Notes: generated from the letters alone by a model not told the origin. Counted from the first letter of the stretch, positions 50,682 through 60,262 are shown. The stretch: DNA of 64,000 nucleotides from Deltaproteobacteria bacterium (GCA_019912665.1 JAIOIE010000006.1:62001-126000), one strand, 5' to 3'. Program-made: numbers and translations.

Positions 50682-50710
50682 TTGACTTCGTATTTCTAAT
50701 CTACTAACAT
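50682..50710 (+). promoter_or_regulatory. Candidate promoter of the pil operon
   Basis: TTGACT (50682-50687), a 17-base spacer and TAACAT (50705-50710), directly before a palindrome at 50714. Confidence 0.5.
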
Positions 50711-50713
50711 AGG

Positions 50714-50728
50714 CTGACAAATTTTGTC
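50714..50728. promoter_or_regulatory. Palindromic operator candidate upstream of pilB
   Basis: TGACAAATTTTGTCA, perfect 7-bp arms around a central T. It lies at the expected transcription start, where a bound protein would block initiation. No regulator is identified. Confidence 0.5.
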
Positions 50729-50746
50729 ACCAGCTAATCGGGGACG

Positions 50747-52444
50747 ATGACAGACAGAATAGGCGAGCTCTTATTACGAGAAAGGCTCATAACGCCGGAC
50801 CAGCTCAATAAGGCGATAGATGAGCAGAAAAAAGGAGGCGGGAGGCTCGGCTATAACCTCTCGAAGCTCGGTTTCATATCCGAGAAGGACCTGACCTCGT
50901 TTCTGAGCAGGCAATACGGCATACCCACCATAGACCTTTCCACGCAGGAAGTCGACCACGAGGTAATAAAGCTCATCCCCGAGGACGTGGCCAGGAAGTA
51001 CCAGGTCATACCGATCAGCAGGACGGGTTCTACCCTGGTGGTCGCGATGGCCGACCCTTCGAACATCTTCGCCATTGACGATATAAAATTCCTGACCGGC
51101 TATAACGTGGAGCCGCTCCTTGCCTCCGACGCCGCGATAAAGAACGCGATAGAGAAGTATTACGAGACCCCGGAGATGGGGCTCGACGGCGTCCTCACCG
51201 AGTTCGACGAGAACGAGATGGAGGTCGTGAAGGAAGAGGAGGAGGTCGACCTCTCGGACTTGAAGAAGGCCGTCGAGGACGCCCCTGTCGTCAAGCTCGT
51301 GAACCTCATCCTGACCGACGCCATAAAGCGTGGCGCGAGCGACATCCATATCGAGCCCTATGAGAAGCATTTCCGCGTAAGGTACAGGGTCGACGGGGTC
51401 CTCCAGGAGATGATGAAGCCCCCGATGAAGCTCAAGAACGCCATCGTCTCGAGGCTCAAGATAATAAGCAACCTGGACATAGCCGAGAGGAGGCTTCCCC
51501 AGGACGGCAGGATAAAGCTCAAGCTCTCCAAGAACAAGGAGATGGACTACAGGGTCTCGGTGCTGCCGACCCTCTTCGGCGAGAAGGTCTGCTTAAGGCT
51601 CCTCGACAAAAGTAACCTCCAGCTCGACATGACCAAGCTGGGCTTCGAGGAGAAGGCCTTGAAGGACTTCATGGGTGCCATCCATAAGCCCTGGGGCATA
51701 GTGCTCGTCACCGGCCCGACCGGCAGCGGAAAGACGACCACCCTTTACTCGGCTCTATCAGAGCTCAACAAGGTGAGCGAGAACATCTCGACCGCAGAGG
51801 ACCCGGTTGAATTCAACCTCATGGGCATAAACCAGGTGCAGATGCACGAGGACATAGGCCTGAATTTCGCCGCCGCCCTCAGGAGCTTTTTGAGGCAGGA
51901 CCCCGACATCATAATGGTCGGTGAGATACGGGACTACGAGACCGCCGAGATAGCGGTGAAGGCGGCCCTGACGGGCCACCTGGTCCTCTCGACGCTTCAC
52001 ACGAACGACGCGCCCTCGACGGTCAACAGGCTCCTAAACATGGGCATAGAGCCGTTCCTGGTCTCGTCCGCGTGCAACCTGATACTCGCCCAGAGGCTAG
52101 CGAGGAAGATTTGCAAGGACTGCAAGGCAAAGGTGCAGATAACGGAGAAGGTGCTATTGGACCTCGGCGCAACGCCGGAGGAGGCGAAGCGGATGGAGGC
52201 CTCCAAGGGGAACGGCTGCGCCACGTGCGGCGGGACGGGCTATAAGGGCCGGATCGCCCTTTACGAGGTCATGCCCTTCACCGAGGGCATCAAGGACATG
52301 GTCCTTAACGGCGCGTCCTCGGCTGAGATAAAAAGGGCTGCCATCAAAGAGGGGATGAAATCGCTCCGTATGAGCGGCATAACCAAGGTCGCCGAGGGCG
52401 TAACGACGGTTGAAGAGGTCCTCAGGGTGACGATGGCGGACTGA
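50747..52444 (+). CDS. pilB: Type IV pilus assembly ATPase PilB
   Basis: 565-aa cytoplasmic hexameric ATPase that drives pilus extension. N-terminal MshEN/GspE-N domain (IGELLLRERLITPDQLNKAI) is followed by the ASDIHIEPYEKHFRVRYRVDG block. Walker A is GPTGSGKT (residues 323-330), with Asp box AEDPVEFNLMGINQVQM, Walker B region DPDIIMVGEIRDYET and His box GHLVLSTLHTND. Zn-binding pairs CKDC and CATC lie near the C-terminus. First gene of pilB-pilT-pilC-pilS-pilR. Confidence 0.97.
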   Translation: MTDRIGELLLRERLITPDQLNKAIDEQKKGGGRLGYNLSKLGFISEKDLTSFLSRQYGIPTIDLSTQEVDHEVIKLIPEDVARKYQVIPISRTGSTLVVAMADPSNIFAIDDIKFLTGYNVEPLLASDAAIKNAIEKYYETPEMGLDGVLTEFDENEMEVVKEEEEVDLSDLKKAVEDAPVVKLVNLILTDAIKRGASDIHIEPYEKHFRVRYRVDGVLQEMMKPPMKLKNAIVSRLKIISNLDIAERRLPQDGRIKLKLSKNKEMDYRVSVLPTLFGEKVCLRLLDKSNLQLDMTKLGFEEKALKDFMGAIHKPWGIVLVTGPTGSGKTTTLYSALSELNKVSENISTAEDPVEFNLMGINQVQMHEDIGLNFAAALRSFLRQDPDIIMVGEIRDYETAEIAVKAALTGHLVLSTLHTNDAPSTVNRLLNMGIEPFLVSSACNLILAQRLARKICKDCKAKVQITEKVLLDLGATPEEAKRMEASKGNGCATCGGTGYKGRIALYEVMPFTEGIKDMVLNGASSAEIKRAAIKEGMKSLRMSGITKVAEGVTTVEEVLRVTMAD

Positions 52445-52584
52445 CGCCGGCCACCCCGCGTGTAACTTTTGTCCTTACGCGCGGCAAGCGCCTGATTATA
52501 GAATTTCACGAAAAGAAAGCCGTGCGGCGCCGGAGACTGCGGCTTGCGGGTCCGGCACCGGCATAATGAGGAAAGGAGATCCCG

Positions 52585-53706
52585 ATGGCGGTAGAAGGCA
52601 ACAAATACAACATGCAGGAGCTCCTCCGCGTGATGCTAGAGCAGGGCGGGAGCGACCTGCACATAACCGCCGGGTCGCCGCCGAGGGTGAGGGTCCACGG
52701 CAAGCTCGCCCCCTTGAACATGCCCGTCCTTTCCGGGATAGACTCGAAGCAGCTCTGCTATTCCATACTGACGGACGTGCAGAAGCACAAGTTCGAGGAG
52801 GAGAACGAGCTCGATTTCTCCTTCGGCCTGAAGGGCTTGAGCCGCTTCAGGGGCAACCTCTTCGTCCAGAGGGGTAGCGTCGCCGGGGTCTTCAGGACCA
52901 TCCCCTTCAAGATAAAATCTTTCCAGGAACTGGGGCTTCCGCCCATAATGGAAGAGCTTTCAAAGAAGCCGCGCGGCCTCGTTCTCGTCACGGGGCCGAC
53001 CGGGAGCGGTAAATCCACTACCCTGGCCTCGATAATAGACAAGATAAACTCCGAGAGGGCGGAGCACATAATCACCATAGAGGACCCCATAGAGTACCTC
53101 CACGGCTCCAAGATGGCCCTCGTGAACCAGAGGGAGGTCGGGTACGACACCTTCGCCTTCAAGAAGGCCCTCAAGTACGTGCTCAGGCAGGACCCGGACG
53201 TGGTGCTCCTCGGAGAGCTACGCGACATGGACACGATAGAGACGGCCCTTACCATAGCGGAGACGGGCCACCTCTGCTTCGCGACTCTCCACACGAACTC
53301 CTGCGTCCAGACCATAAACAGGATAGTGGACGTCTTCCCCTCGAACCAGCAGCCGCAGATAAGGGCGCAGCTCTCGTTCGTCCTCGAGGGCGTGCTCTCG
53401 CAGCTCCTTATCCCGAGCGCGGACGGCAAGGGCAGGGTCATCGCGATAGAGGTGATGGTCCCCAACGCCGCCATAAGGAACCTCATAAGGGAGGACAAGC
53501 TCCACCAGATATACTCGCAGATGCAGGTCGGCCAGACCAAGTTCGGCATGCAGACCATGAACCAGAGCCTCATAAACCTGTATTCGAGGAGGCTTATAAC
53601 CCTCGAGGAGGCCCTCGGAAGGAGCTCCGAGCCGGACGAGCTCCGCCAGATGCTCGCCAATGCGGGCGTGCTGAGGCCAGGCGCGCCGGCAGGGAGGACA
53701 ATGTAA
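52585..53706 (+). CDS. pilT: Type IV pilus retraction ATPase PilT
   Basis: 373-aa cytoplasmic ATPase that powers pilus retraction and twitching. N-terminal LLRVMLEQGGSDLHITAGSPPRVRVHG, Walker A GPTGSGKS (137-144), Asp box TIEDPIEYLH, Walker B DPDVVLLGELRDMDT, His box GHLCFATLHTNS and the PilT-type C-terminal AIRNLIREDKLHQIYSQMQ with the L-I-N-L-Y block. AAAGGAG lies 6-7 bases before ATG. pilC begins 3 bases after the stop. Confidence 0.97.
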   Translation: MAVEGNKYNMQELLRVMLEQGGSDLHITAGSPPRVRVHGKLAPLNMPVLSGIDSKQLCYSILTDVQKHKFEEENELDFSFGLKGLSRFRGNLFVQRGSVAGVFRTIPFKIKSFQELGLPPIMEELSKKPRGLVLVTGPTGSGKSTTLASIIDKINSERAEHIITIEDPIEYLHGSKMALVNQREVGYDTFAFKKALKYVLRQDPDVVLLGELRDMDTIETALTIAETGHLCFATLHTNSCVQTINRIVDVFPSNQQPQIRAQLSFVLEGVLSQLLIPSADGKGRVIAIEVMVPNAAIRNLIREDKLHQIYSQMQVGQTKFGMQTMNQSLINLYSRRLITLEEALGRSSEPDELRQMLANAGVLRPGAPAGRTM

Positions 53707-53709
53707 GCC

Positions 53710-54930
53710 ATGCCTACTTTCGTCTATAGCGGAAAAACGCTCGCCGGGGAGCCGAGGAGGGGCGAGATAGAGGCCGCCAGTGTCGCGCAGGCGACGGCAT
53801 CACTCAGGCGCCAGCAGATAGTGCCCGCCTCCATAGGGCCCAAAAAGGCCAAGCGCTCTCTCTCGGAGATAAAGATCCCGGGCCTCGGCGGAGGGATCAA
53901 GACGAAGGACATCGTCATATTCAGCAGGCAGTTCGCGACAATGATAGACGCGGGCCTGCCGCTGGTCCAGTGCCTCGACATCCTTGCCGGCCAGCAGGAG
54001 AACCAGGAGTTCAAGAAGATACTCCTTGACGTCAAGTCCTCGGTCGAGGGCGGTTCGACCTTCGCGGACGCCCTCAGGAAGCACCCCAAGGTCTTCGACG
54101 ACCTGTACGTGAACCTCATTGCCGCCGGAGAAGTCGGCGGCATACTCGATACCATCCTCAACAGGCTCTCGGGTTTCATGGAGAAATCCGAAAAGCTCAA
54201 GGGCAAGATAAAAGGCGCAATGACCTATCCGGTCGCCGTCATAGTCATCGCCTGCCTCGTCGTCGCCGGCCTCCTCCTCTGGGTCGTCCCCATATTCGAC
54301 GACATGTTCGCCGACTTCGGCCAGGCATTGCCCGCGCCGACGCAGCTGGTCGTCAACATGAGTAACGCGCTGAAGAGCTCGTGGTATATCATCATCGGCG
54401 TCCTGGTGGGGACTATCATAGGGCTCAACAGGCTATATAAGACCACCAAGGGGCGTAGGGTCATGGACCAGGTCTTCCTCAAGGCCCCCGTAATCGGTGA
54501 TTTAATCAGGAAGACGGCCGTCGCGAGGTTCACAAGGACGCTCGGCACGATGCTTTCAAGCGGTGTGCCCATACTTGAAAGTCTCGAGATAGTCTCAAAG
54601 ACGGCCGGAAACGTGATAATCGAGGAGGCGGTCGTAAAGGCCAGGACGAGCTTGAGCCAGGGCAAAACGCTTGCCGAGCCCCTTTCCGAGACGAAGGTCT
54701 TCCCGGGCATGGTCACGCAGATGATAGCGGTCGGAGAGTCGACCGGCGCGCTTGACGCCATGCTCTCCAAGATCGCTGATTTTTACGAGGAAGAGGTGGA
54801 CCAGGCGGTCGAGGCCCTTACCTCGCTAATAGAGCCTATGCTCATGGCCTTCCTCGGTATAGTCGTAGGCGGCCTTGTTATAGCCCTTTACCTGCCGATA
54901 TTCCAGATAGCAGGCGCTGCAGGAGGCTAG
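53710..54930 (+). CDS. pilC: Type IV pilus inner-membrane platform protein PilC
   Basis: 406-aa GspF/PilC protein with two repeated T2SSF domains. FSRQFATMIDAGLPLVQCLDIL starts the first and FTRTLGTMLSSGVPILESLEIV starts the second, with three transmembrane segments (AVIVIACLVVAGLLLWVVPIF, WYIIIGVLVGTIIGL and the C-terminal PMLMAFLGIVVGGLVIALYL). It links PilB/PilT motors to the pilus base. Four bases after pilT; its 3' end supplies the AGGAGG used by pilS. Confidence 0.96.
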   Translation: MPTFVYSGKTLAGEPRRGEIEAASVAQATASLRRQQIVPASIGPKKAKRSLSEIKIPGLGGGIKTKDIVIFSRQFATMIDAGLPLVQCLDILAGQQENQEFKKILLDVKSSVEGGSTFADALRKHPKVFDDLYVNLIAAGEVGGILDTILNRLSGFMEKSEKLKGKIKGAMTYPVAVIVIACLVVAGLLLWVVPIFDDMFADFGQALPAPTQLVVNMSNALKSSWYIIIGVLVGTIIGLNRLYKTTKGRRVMDQVFLKAPVIGDLIRKTAVARFTRTLGTMLSSGVPILESLEIVSKTAGNVIIEEAVVKARTSLSQGKTLAEPLSETKVFPGMVTQMIAVGESTGALDAMLSKIADFYEEEVDQAVEALTSLIEPMLMAFLGIVVGGLVIALYLPIFQIAGAAGG

Positions 54931-54942
54931 GCGGTCCGGATA

Positions 54943-56607
54943 ATGCAGGCTTACCCGAAGGATGCTCTTAGGGCCAGGCTGCTGGCCATGATGGTCTTGA
55001 GGGTGGTGCTTGCGCTCTCATTCCTGGGCGTAACAGCCTGGTTCCAGGTGAGGGGAGCATCTCTTGCCCTCCTCAACTTCTATCCGCTCTACGGCGTTGC
55101 AGCGGCTGTGGGGCTCCTTACGATCTTCTACGCTCTCCTCCTGGGCAGGGTCAGGAATCTCAAGCTCTTCACCTACGCCCAGGTCACCATAGACATTGCC
55201 CTCGCCACCGTAATAGTCTACATAACCGGCGGCACCGAGAGCTACCTGCACGCGCTCTATCCGCTTATCGTGATAGGCGCGGCCATACTCCTCGGCAAAC
55301 GCGCGGGTTTCTACGCGGCTTCGGTTTCAAGCATAGCCTACGGGGTCCTCATAGACCTCGATTTCTACGGGATGCTCCCCGCGGAGTACAAGCTCGTCTC
55401 CCCGGCCTTCGCGCCGCCCTGGAAGTACGTCTTCGTCACGGTCTCGACCAACATACTGGCGTTTTTCACGGTCGCCTATCTTACGGGCTATCTCGCCGAG
55501 AGGGCGGCCCGGGTGGAAAGGGAGCTCGAAGAGAAGGAGATCGACTACGAGAAGCTCGAGGCCCTGAACAGGCAGATAATCGAGAACATAACGAGCGGCA
55601 TAATGACGCTCGACGACAGGATGAGGATTACCTCCTTTAACCGTGAGGCCGAGAGCGTCACAGGCTATACGCTCCGGGACGTCTATTACAAGGACGTCGA
55701 GGAGATATTCCCGGGCATGATAAGGAAAGGCCTCATGGCCCCGCAGGGCGGGAGGAGGGTGGAGGAAAGGTTCAGGAAAAAGACCGGGGAGGAGATATAC
55801 CTGGGCTTCAGCATCTCGCAGGGGCAGGGCGGCGAGGTCGGGAGGATAATAATCTTCCAGGACTTGACGCGCCTTAAGAAGATGGAGGAGGCGCTCCGGA
55901 GGGACGAGCGCATGAAGGCCCTTGGCGAGGTCTCCGTAGGCATCGCCCACGAGATACGGAACCCGCTCGCCTCGATAAGCGGCTCCATACAGCTGTTGCG
56001 GGCAGAATCCGCCGAGGGAGAGAACAGGCGGCTCATGGACATAATACTCTCGGAGACGGACAGGCTGAATAGCCTCATAACCGACTACCTGCTTTTCGCC
56101 AGACCCGCAAGGGAGGCGGAAAGGGAGCTCGTCGACCTCTCGGCCGTGATCGACGAGACGGTGAGGCTCATAAGGAACTGCCCTGAGGCCTCGAACATAC
56201 GGATAGAGTCGAGGGTCGGCGAGCGTTTTAACATCATGGGGGACCACAGGCAGCTCGGCCAGGTCTTCTGGAACCTATTCCTTAACGCCCTCCACGCAAT
56301 GGAGGGCGGAGGAACGCTGATGGTGACAGCGAGGCGCTGGCCGGAAGGCGGGCTAAAGGACGACACCGGCATGGGCTTCGTCGAGGTCACGGTCTCGGAC
56401 ACCGGCAAAGGCATAAGGCCCGAGGACGCAGGGAAGATATTCGACCCGTTCTTCTCGACGAAGGAGAGGGGCACGGGGCTGGGCCTTGCCATAGTCCACA
56501 GGATAATCGAGAGCCATAACGGCACTATCGAGGTCTCGAACGCGGATGGCAGGGGCGCGGTCTTCAGGATACTCCTTCCGGTCGAGAGCGAAGGGATAAG
56601 GGTTTAG
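54943..56607 (+). CDS. pilS: Pilus two-component sensor kinase PilS
   Basis: 554-aa inner-membrane histidine kinase. About six N-terminal hydrophobic helices (residues 10-190), then a PAS domain (LNRQIIENITSGIMTLDDRMRITSFNREAESVTGY), HisKA with His336 in GIAHEIRNPLASISG, and HATPase with NLFLNALHAMEGGG, DTGKGI and GTGLGLAIV. In Pseudomonas PilS controls pilin transcription through PilR and sigma54. Position next to pilC and pilR supports the same role. Start ATG 54943 lies 12 bases after pilC. Confidence 0.92.
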   Translation: MQAYPKDALRARLLAMMVLRVVLALSFLGVTAWFQVRGASLALLNFYPLYGVAAAVGLLTIFYALLLGRVRNLKLFTYAQVTIDIALATVIVYITGGTESYLHALYPLIVIGAAILLGKRAGFYAASVSSIAYGVLIDLDFYGMLPAEYKLVSPAFAPPWKYVFVTVSTNILAFFTVAYLTGYLAERAARVERELEEKEIDYEKLEALNRQIIENITSGIMTLDDRMRITSFNREAESVTGYTLRDVYYKDVEEIFPGMIRKGLMAPQGGRRVEERFRKKTGEEIYLGFSISQGQGGEVGRIIIFQDLTRLKKMEEALRRDERMKALGEVSVGIAHEIRNPLASISGSIQLLRAESAEGENRRLMDIILSETDRLNSLITDYLLFARPAREAERELVDLSAVIDETVRLIRNCPEASNIRIESRVGERFNIMGDHRQLGQVFWNLFLNALHAMEGGGTLMVTARRWPEGGLKDDTGMGFVEVTVSDTGKGIRPEDAGKIFDPFFSTKERGTGLGLAIVHRIIESHNGTIEVSNADGRGAVFRILLPVESEGIRV

Positions 56608-56679
56608 GGCGGGCTTCGGTTCGAAACGGAAGAGACCGCCCCTTGTTCCTTGACCGTCCCATTTTTCCAAATAGAGGGT

Positions 56680-56712
56680 AGTGGATTATAGCAAAGTCGT
56701 TTATAATCCACT
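56680..56712. repeat. Inverted repeat between pilS and pilR
   Basis: Perfect 11-bp arms AGTGGATTATA/TATAATCCACT (56680-56690 / 56702-56712) around an 11-base spacer. The right arm contains TATAAT, so a promoter or operator is possible. Confidence 0.55.
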
Positions 56713-56787
56713 TTATCCCGTTTTGGAAAGGGGAAGGTTCAGGCTTCAGCGCAGCGCGCCATCACTGAAATCAGCGCAGGACGGCTT

Positions 56788-58194
56788 ATGGGCAGGCAGA
56801 GGATAATTATCGTAGACGATGAGAAGAGCATGAGGGAGTTCCTTGAGATAATGCTCGCAAAGGAAGGCTATGACGCGGTCGGGGCCGATTCCGCCGCGAT
56901 CGCCATCGACGAGATACGCGAGAGGGGGGCTGACCTCGTAATCTCGGACGTAAGGATGCCGGGGATGGGCGGGGTAGAGTTCCTGAAGGCGCTGAAGGAG
57001 ATGGACCCCGAGGCGCTCGTCATAATGATAACGGCTTACGCGTCGGTAGAGACCGCGATAGAGGCAATGAAGGCCGGGGCGCACGATTATTTCATAAAGC
57101 CCTTCAACATAGACGAAGTGAAGCTTACGATAAGGAAGGCGCTGGAGCTTAAGAAGCTTGCGCGCGAGAACAGACTCCTTAAAAACGAGATCAAGACCCG
57201 GCTCGGGTTTTCGAAGATAGTCGGCACTAGCCCCAGGATGGCCGAGATATACTCGCTTATAATGAGCGTCGCGAAAACAAAGGCCAATGTCTTCATAACC
57301 GGCGAAAGCGGGACCGGGAAGGAGCTCGTGGCCAGGGCCATACACGAGGAGAGCGACCGGAAGGACCGGCCGTTCGTGGCCGTGAACTGCGGGGCTATCC
57401 CGGAGAACCTCCTTGAGAGCGAGATATTCGGGCATGTGAAAGGCGCCTTTACCGGGGCGGTAGCCAACAGGGAAGGGCTTGCCGACCAGTCTGACGGGGG
57501 AACGCTCTTCCTCGACGAGATAACCGAGCTGCCGCTCCACCTGCAGGTGAAGCTCCTGCGCTTCATACAGGAGAGGCGCTTCAGGCCGGTCGGCGGCTCA
57601 TCGGACAGGACGGTCGACATACGGCTCATCGCGGCCTCGAACAGGGACGTGGAGGCCGAGGTCAGGGAGGGGAGGTTCAGGGAGGACCTCTTCTACAGGC
57701 TGAACGTCATAAGGATTGCGACCCCGCCATTGAGGGAGCGGAAGGAGGATGTCCCGCACCTCGCAAGGCACTTCCTCGAGAAGTACAATAAGGCGCTCGG
57801 GAAGAAAGTAGGCGGCTTTTCCGGCGAGGCCATGCTCGCGCTCATGGATTATGATTATTCCGGCAACGTAAGGGAGCTCGAGAATATAGTTGAGAGGGCC
57901 GTTACGCTTGAGGAGGGCCAGGAGATAGGGGCCGGGAGCCTCCCGGCGCACGTAAGGGCCGAGAGGCCAGAGCTCCATACCCTTCTGCCGGCCCAGGACG
58001 GGCAGGCAAGAGTGCCGGAGACCGGGATGGACCTCGAAAAGACCGTTGAGGATTTCGAGAAGGCTATAATCGCCGATGCCCTCAAAAAAGCAGGCGGAGT
58101 AAAGAAAAAGGCGGCCGGTCTCCTGGGGCTTTCCTTCAGGTCCATGAGATACAAGCTTGAAAAATACGCGATAGACGGCGGCAAGGACGAGTAG
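56788..58194 (+). CDS. pilR: Sigma54-dependent response regulator PilR
   Basis: 468-aa NtrC-type activator. Receiver domain with Asp10/Asp11 and phosphoacceptor Asp54 (LVISDVRMPGMGG). AAA+ domain with Walker A GESGTGKE, sigma54-contact GAFTGA loop (HVKGAFTGAVANREG), Walker B GGTLFLDEI and sensor II FREDLFYRLNVI. A C-terminal Fis-type HTH (KKAAGLLGLSFRSMRYKLEKY) binds DNA. Cognate of PilS. Separated from pilS by 180 bases that hold an inverted repeat. A family B repeat begins 7 bases after the stop. Confidence 0.94.
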   Translation: MGRQRIIIVDDEKSMREFLEIMLAKEGYDAVGADSAAIAIDEIRERGADLVISDVRMPGMGGVEFLKALKEMDPEALVIMITAYASVETAIEAMKAGAHDYFIKPFNIDEVKLTIRKALELKKLARENRLLKNEIKTRLGFSKIVGTSPRMAEIYSLIMSVAKTKANVFITGESGTGKELVARAIHEESDRKDRPFVAVNCGAIPENLLESEIFGHVKGAFTGAVANREGLADQSDGGTLFLDEITELPLHLQVKLLRFIQERRFRPVGGSSDRTVDIRLIAASNRDVEAEVREGRFREDLFYRLNVIRIATPPLRERKEDVPHLARHFLEKYNKALGKKVGGFSGEAMLALMDYDYSGNVRELENIVERAVTLEEGQEIGAGSLPAHVRAERPELHTLLPAQDGQARVPETGMDLEKTVEDFEKAIIADALKKAGGVKKKAAGLLGLSFRSMRYKLEKYAIDGGKDE

Positions 58195-58200
58195 CTTAAT

Positions 58201-58339
58201 GCAACTCTAAAAATCGATCTTTTCCCCGGACTCTGCGTAGTTACGGGAATAAAAATGCTCACATATTCTCAATATATGCTCCGCTTTTTATTCCCAGCCT
58301 TCCTTGATTACGGGAAAAATCTCTAATTTTTAGGGTTGC
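58201..58339. repeat. MITE-like palindromic repeat family B, long copy after pilR
   Basis: GCAACTCTAAAAATCGATC at the left and TCTAATTTTTAGGGTTGC at the right, with inner palindrome GGGAATAAAAATGCTCACAT / ATGCTCCGCTTTTTATTCCC. Closely matches the 36961 copy through the whole length. Confidence 0.87.
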
Positions 58340-58429
58340 CTTAAACCTCTTCCAACGTTTGCCTGGCTGGCATACTCCTGTTCCAATAAGCCGAGCCGTT
58401 CTGGAATACAGGGATCAAGGATAGACCGG

Positions 58430-60262
58430 ATGCGGTTCGCGCCTTCGAAAAACATAATTGCCGGAATTCTTCTGATATTCGCAGTTTTCTCACTGACCGT
58501 CGGGATAACGATGGCGCGGAAAGATGCTTTTTACGCGGCCGGCGGACCGGCATGGAAGGCAGGCACCATTTCAGCTCCAGAACCGGCGCAAGATGAAGCC
58601 GCCGCTAAAGCCCGGCTCGATGTGATAGAGGCCGACTTTGACGGGCCAGGCCCTGCCCGAATCGCTACCGGTATGACAAAAGATGCTGCAGCCTATAAGA
58701 CAAAAGGCACGACACCCATTCGAGGTGTCGAGCTCATAGGCACTTCCATCGGCGATACCGGCCAGGCCAGCGCTTTTTTTCTGAATATCGAGACCGGCGA
58801 GCGTGAAGGCTTCCATATAGGGGATAGCGTATTCGGAGCAGGCGTCCTCAGAAGAATCGAACCAGACAGTGCGGTAATTGAGACCGGCGACGGGGAGTTC
58901 GCTCTTACTCTGCACAGGGCGGCCCCGCCTGACGGAAAAAGAAACGAAATGGCGGGTACTCCCGAGTGCGGAGTATATCTCCTTGCCCAGTCGTTAAGCA
59001 CCTATAACAGCAGCAAATACGGCGCAATAAGCACGGTTGAGGAGGCTGACGCGATATTCACCGAGATAAAGGGGCGGGTCGACGGCGTCGAGTATGAGAC
59101 GCTCTTCTACTCAACGGACGACCTCAGGGCCCACCGCGAAATAGCGGGGCGTGCGAAATCGTATGGCATAGAGCTCTGGGCGACCTCGTGGAGGCTCATC
59201 GAGAGGATACGGGCCTTCGTAAGGATTACCCCCGAATACCAGGCCCGGAGGATGCTCGAGGACGGGACGATAGTCCCTGCCGAGATAAACGGAAGACCGC
59301 TCTTTGATGTCCTGAACCGGGAGGCGGTGTCTCATTTCCTTGCCGAATACGAGAGAAAGTATCTTGAGCCGTTCAAAGGACTCCTTGACGGGTATTTTTT
59401 CAACGAAGACGTCCTCGTCTATTTCGGGGAAAGGGTAAGAGGGAACAACTACAGGTTCGATTACTGGAACAACCCCACATACAGCCACGCAGTGCTGAAG
59501 GACTGGAAAGAATATTGCAGGAGGAATAACGTAACATTCGACGGCAGGCTCGTCGAGAGGTTCCCGGTGCACAGGACGGAGATGGTACAAAATGGCGGCG
59601 GGCTGACCTCATATTTCCCGGGCTATAACGTCCCTGAGGTGGTCCGTCCGGGGCAGCCCTTCAGCGGACTTCCGAGGGCAGAAGGCGTTTGGAAGCATTG
59701 GCAGAAATTCACGACCGCTCTGTTCCAGTCGGCATGGATAGACCAGGTAGCAGCCTTGGCGAACGAAGTGAACGCCGATAACCCGGAGTGGAAGGGCGTT
59801 ATCTATTTCGGGCTCCACCAGTGGAGCCTTTCCTATGAATCCATAGAGGACAAGGACTTCACCGTCCCGTCCGCGCGCAAATGGGGCGCATGGGGGATGC
59901 AGCGCGGGGTAGACCTTGAGAAGATGGCCGCATCCCCGCACATAGACGCGATAATCTGCGAGACCTATCCCCCTGTAAGCGCGAACATAGAGTTCTATGT
60001 GAACGCGTTCAAGAAAATCGCGGAGAAGAACGGAAAAAGGTTCGGGGTGATGCTCCACAGGGATGACGATTGGGAGATGGATATGAGGGAGGAGCGGATG
60101 AGATGGAAGACCATAAATGACTATTCCCCCTCGATTGTGGCAAGGTATCCCTTGAAAAACATGCTCCCTTGGGATAAAAACTTCTCCGGAGAGGCTGAGT
60201 CCCTGTTCGAGAGGAATTTAGAACAATACAGGGAGAACAGGTGCGCTTCAGCTAGGCGCTGA
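58430..60262 (+). CDS. GspC-like domain fused to a TIM-barrel glycosidase-like domain
   Basis: 610-aa membrane-anchored exported protein of unknown function. Residues 9-29 are a single N-terminal anchor. Residues about 95-165 (IRGVELIGTSIGDTGQASAF, GFHIGDSVFGAGVLRRI, ETGDGEFALTLHR) match the GspC/PilP homology region of type II secretion. Residues about 180-590 look like a clan GH-A TIM barrel: Glu326 in FFNEDV is a candidate acid/base and Glu511 in AIICETYPP a candidate nucleophile. The exact GH family is not recognised. It heads the glycan locus and lies 21 bases before the HprK-like gene. Function as a glycan hydrolase is inferred. Confidence 0.68.
   Translation: MRFAPSKNIIAGILLIFAVFSLTVGITMARKDAFYAAGGPAWKAGTISAPEPAQDEAAAKARLDVIEADFDGPGPARIATGMTKDAAAYKTKGTTPIRGVELIGTSIGDTGQASAFFLNIETGEREGFHIGDSVFGAGVLRRIEPDSAVIETGDGEFALTLHRAAPPDGKRNEMAGTPECGVYLLAQSLSTYNSSKYGAISTVEEADAIFTEIKGRVDGVEYETLFYSTDDLRAHREIAGRAKSYGIELWATSWRLIERIRAFVRITPEYQARRMLEDGTIVPAEINGRPLFDVLNREAVSHFLAEYERKYLEPFKGLLDGYFFNEDVLVYFGERVRGNNYRFDYWNNPTYSHAVLKDWKEYCRRNNVTFDGRLVERFPVHRTEMVQNGGGLTSYFPGYNVPEVVRPGQPFSGLPRAEGVWKHWQKFTTALFQSAWIDQVAALANEVNADNPEWKGVIYFGLHQWSLSYESIEDKDFTVPSARKWGAWGMQRGVDLEKMAASPHIDAIICETYPPVSANIEFYVNAFKKIAEKNGKRFGVMLHRDDDWEMDMREERMRWKTINDYSPSIVARYPLKNMLPWDKNFSGEAESLFERNLEQYRENRCASARR

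Noticed and set aside
56608-56787. Sigma54 (-24/-12) promoter between pilS and pilR
   Set aside because: No TGGCAC-N5-TTGC match was found; only an inverted repeat with an internal TATAAT is present.
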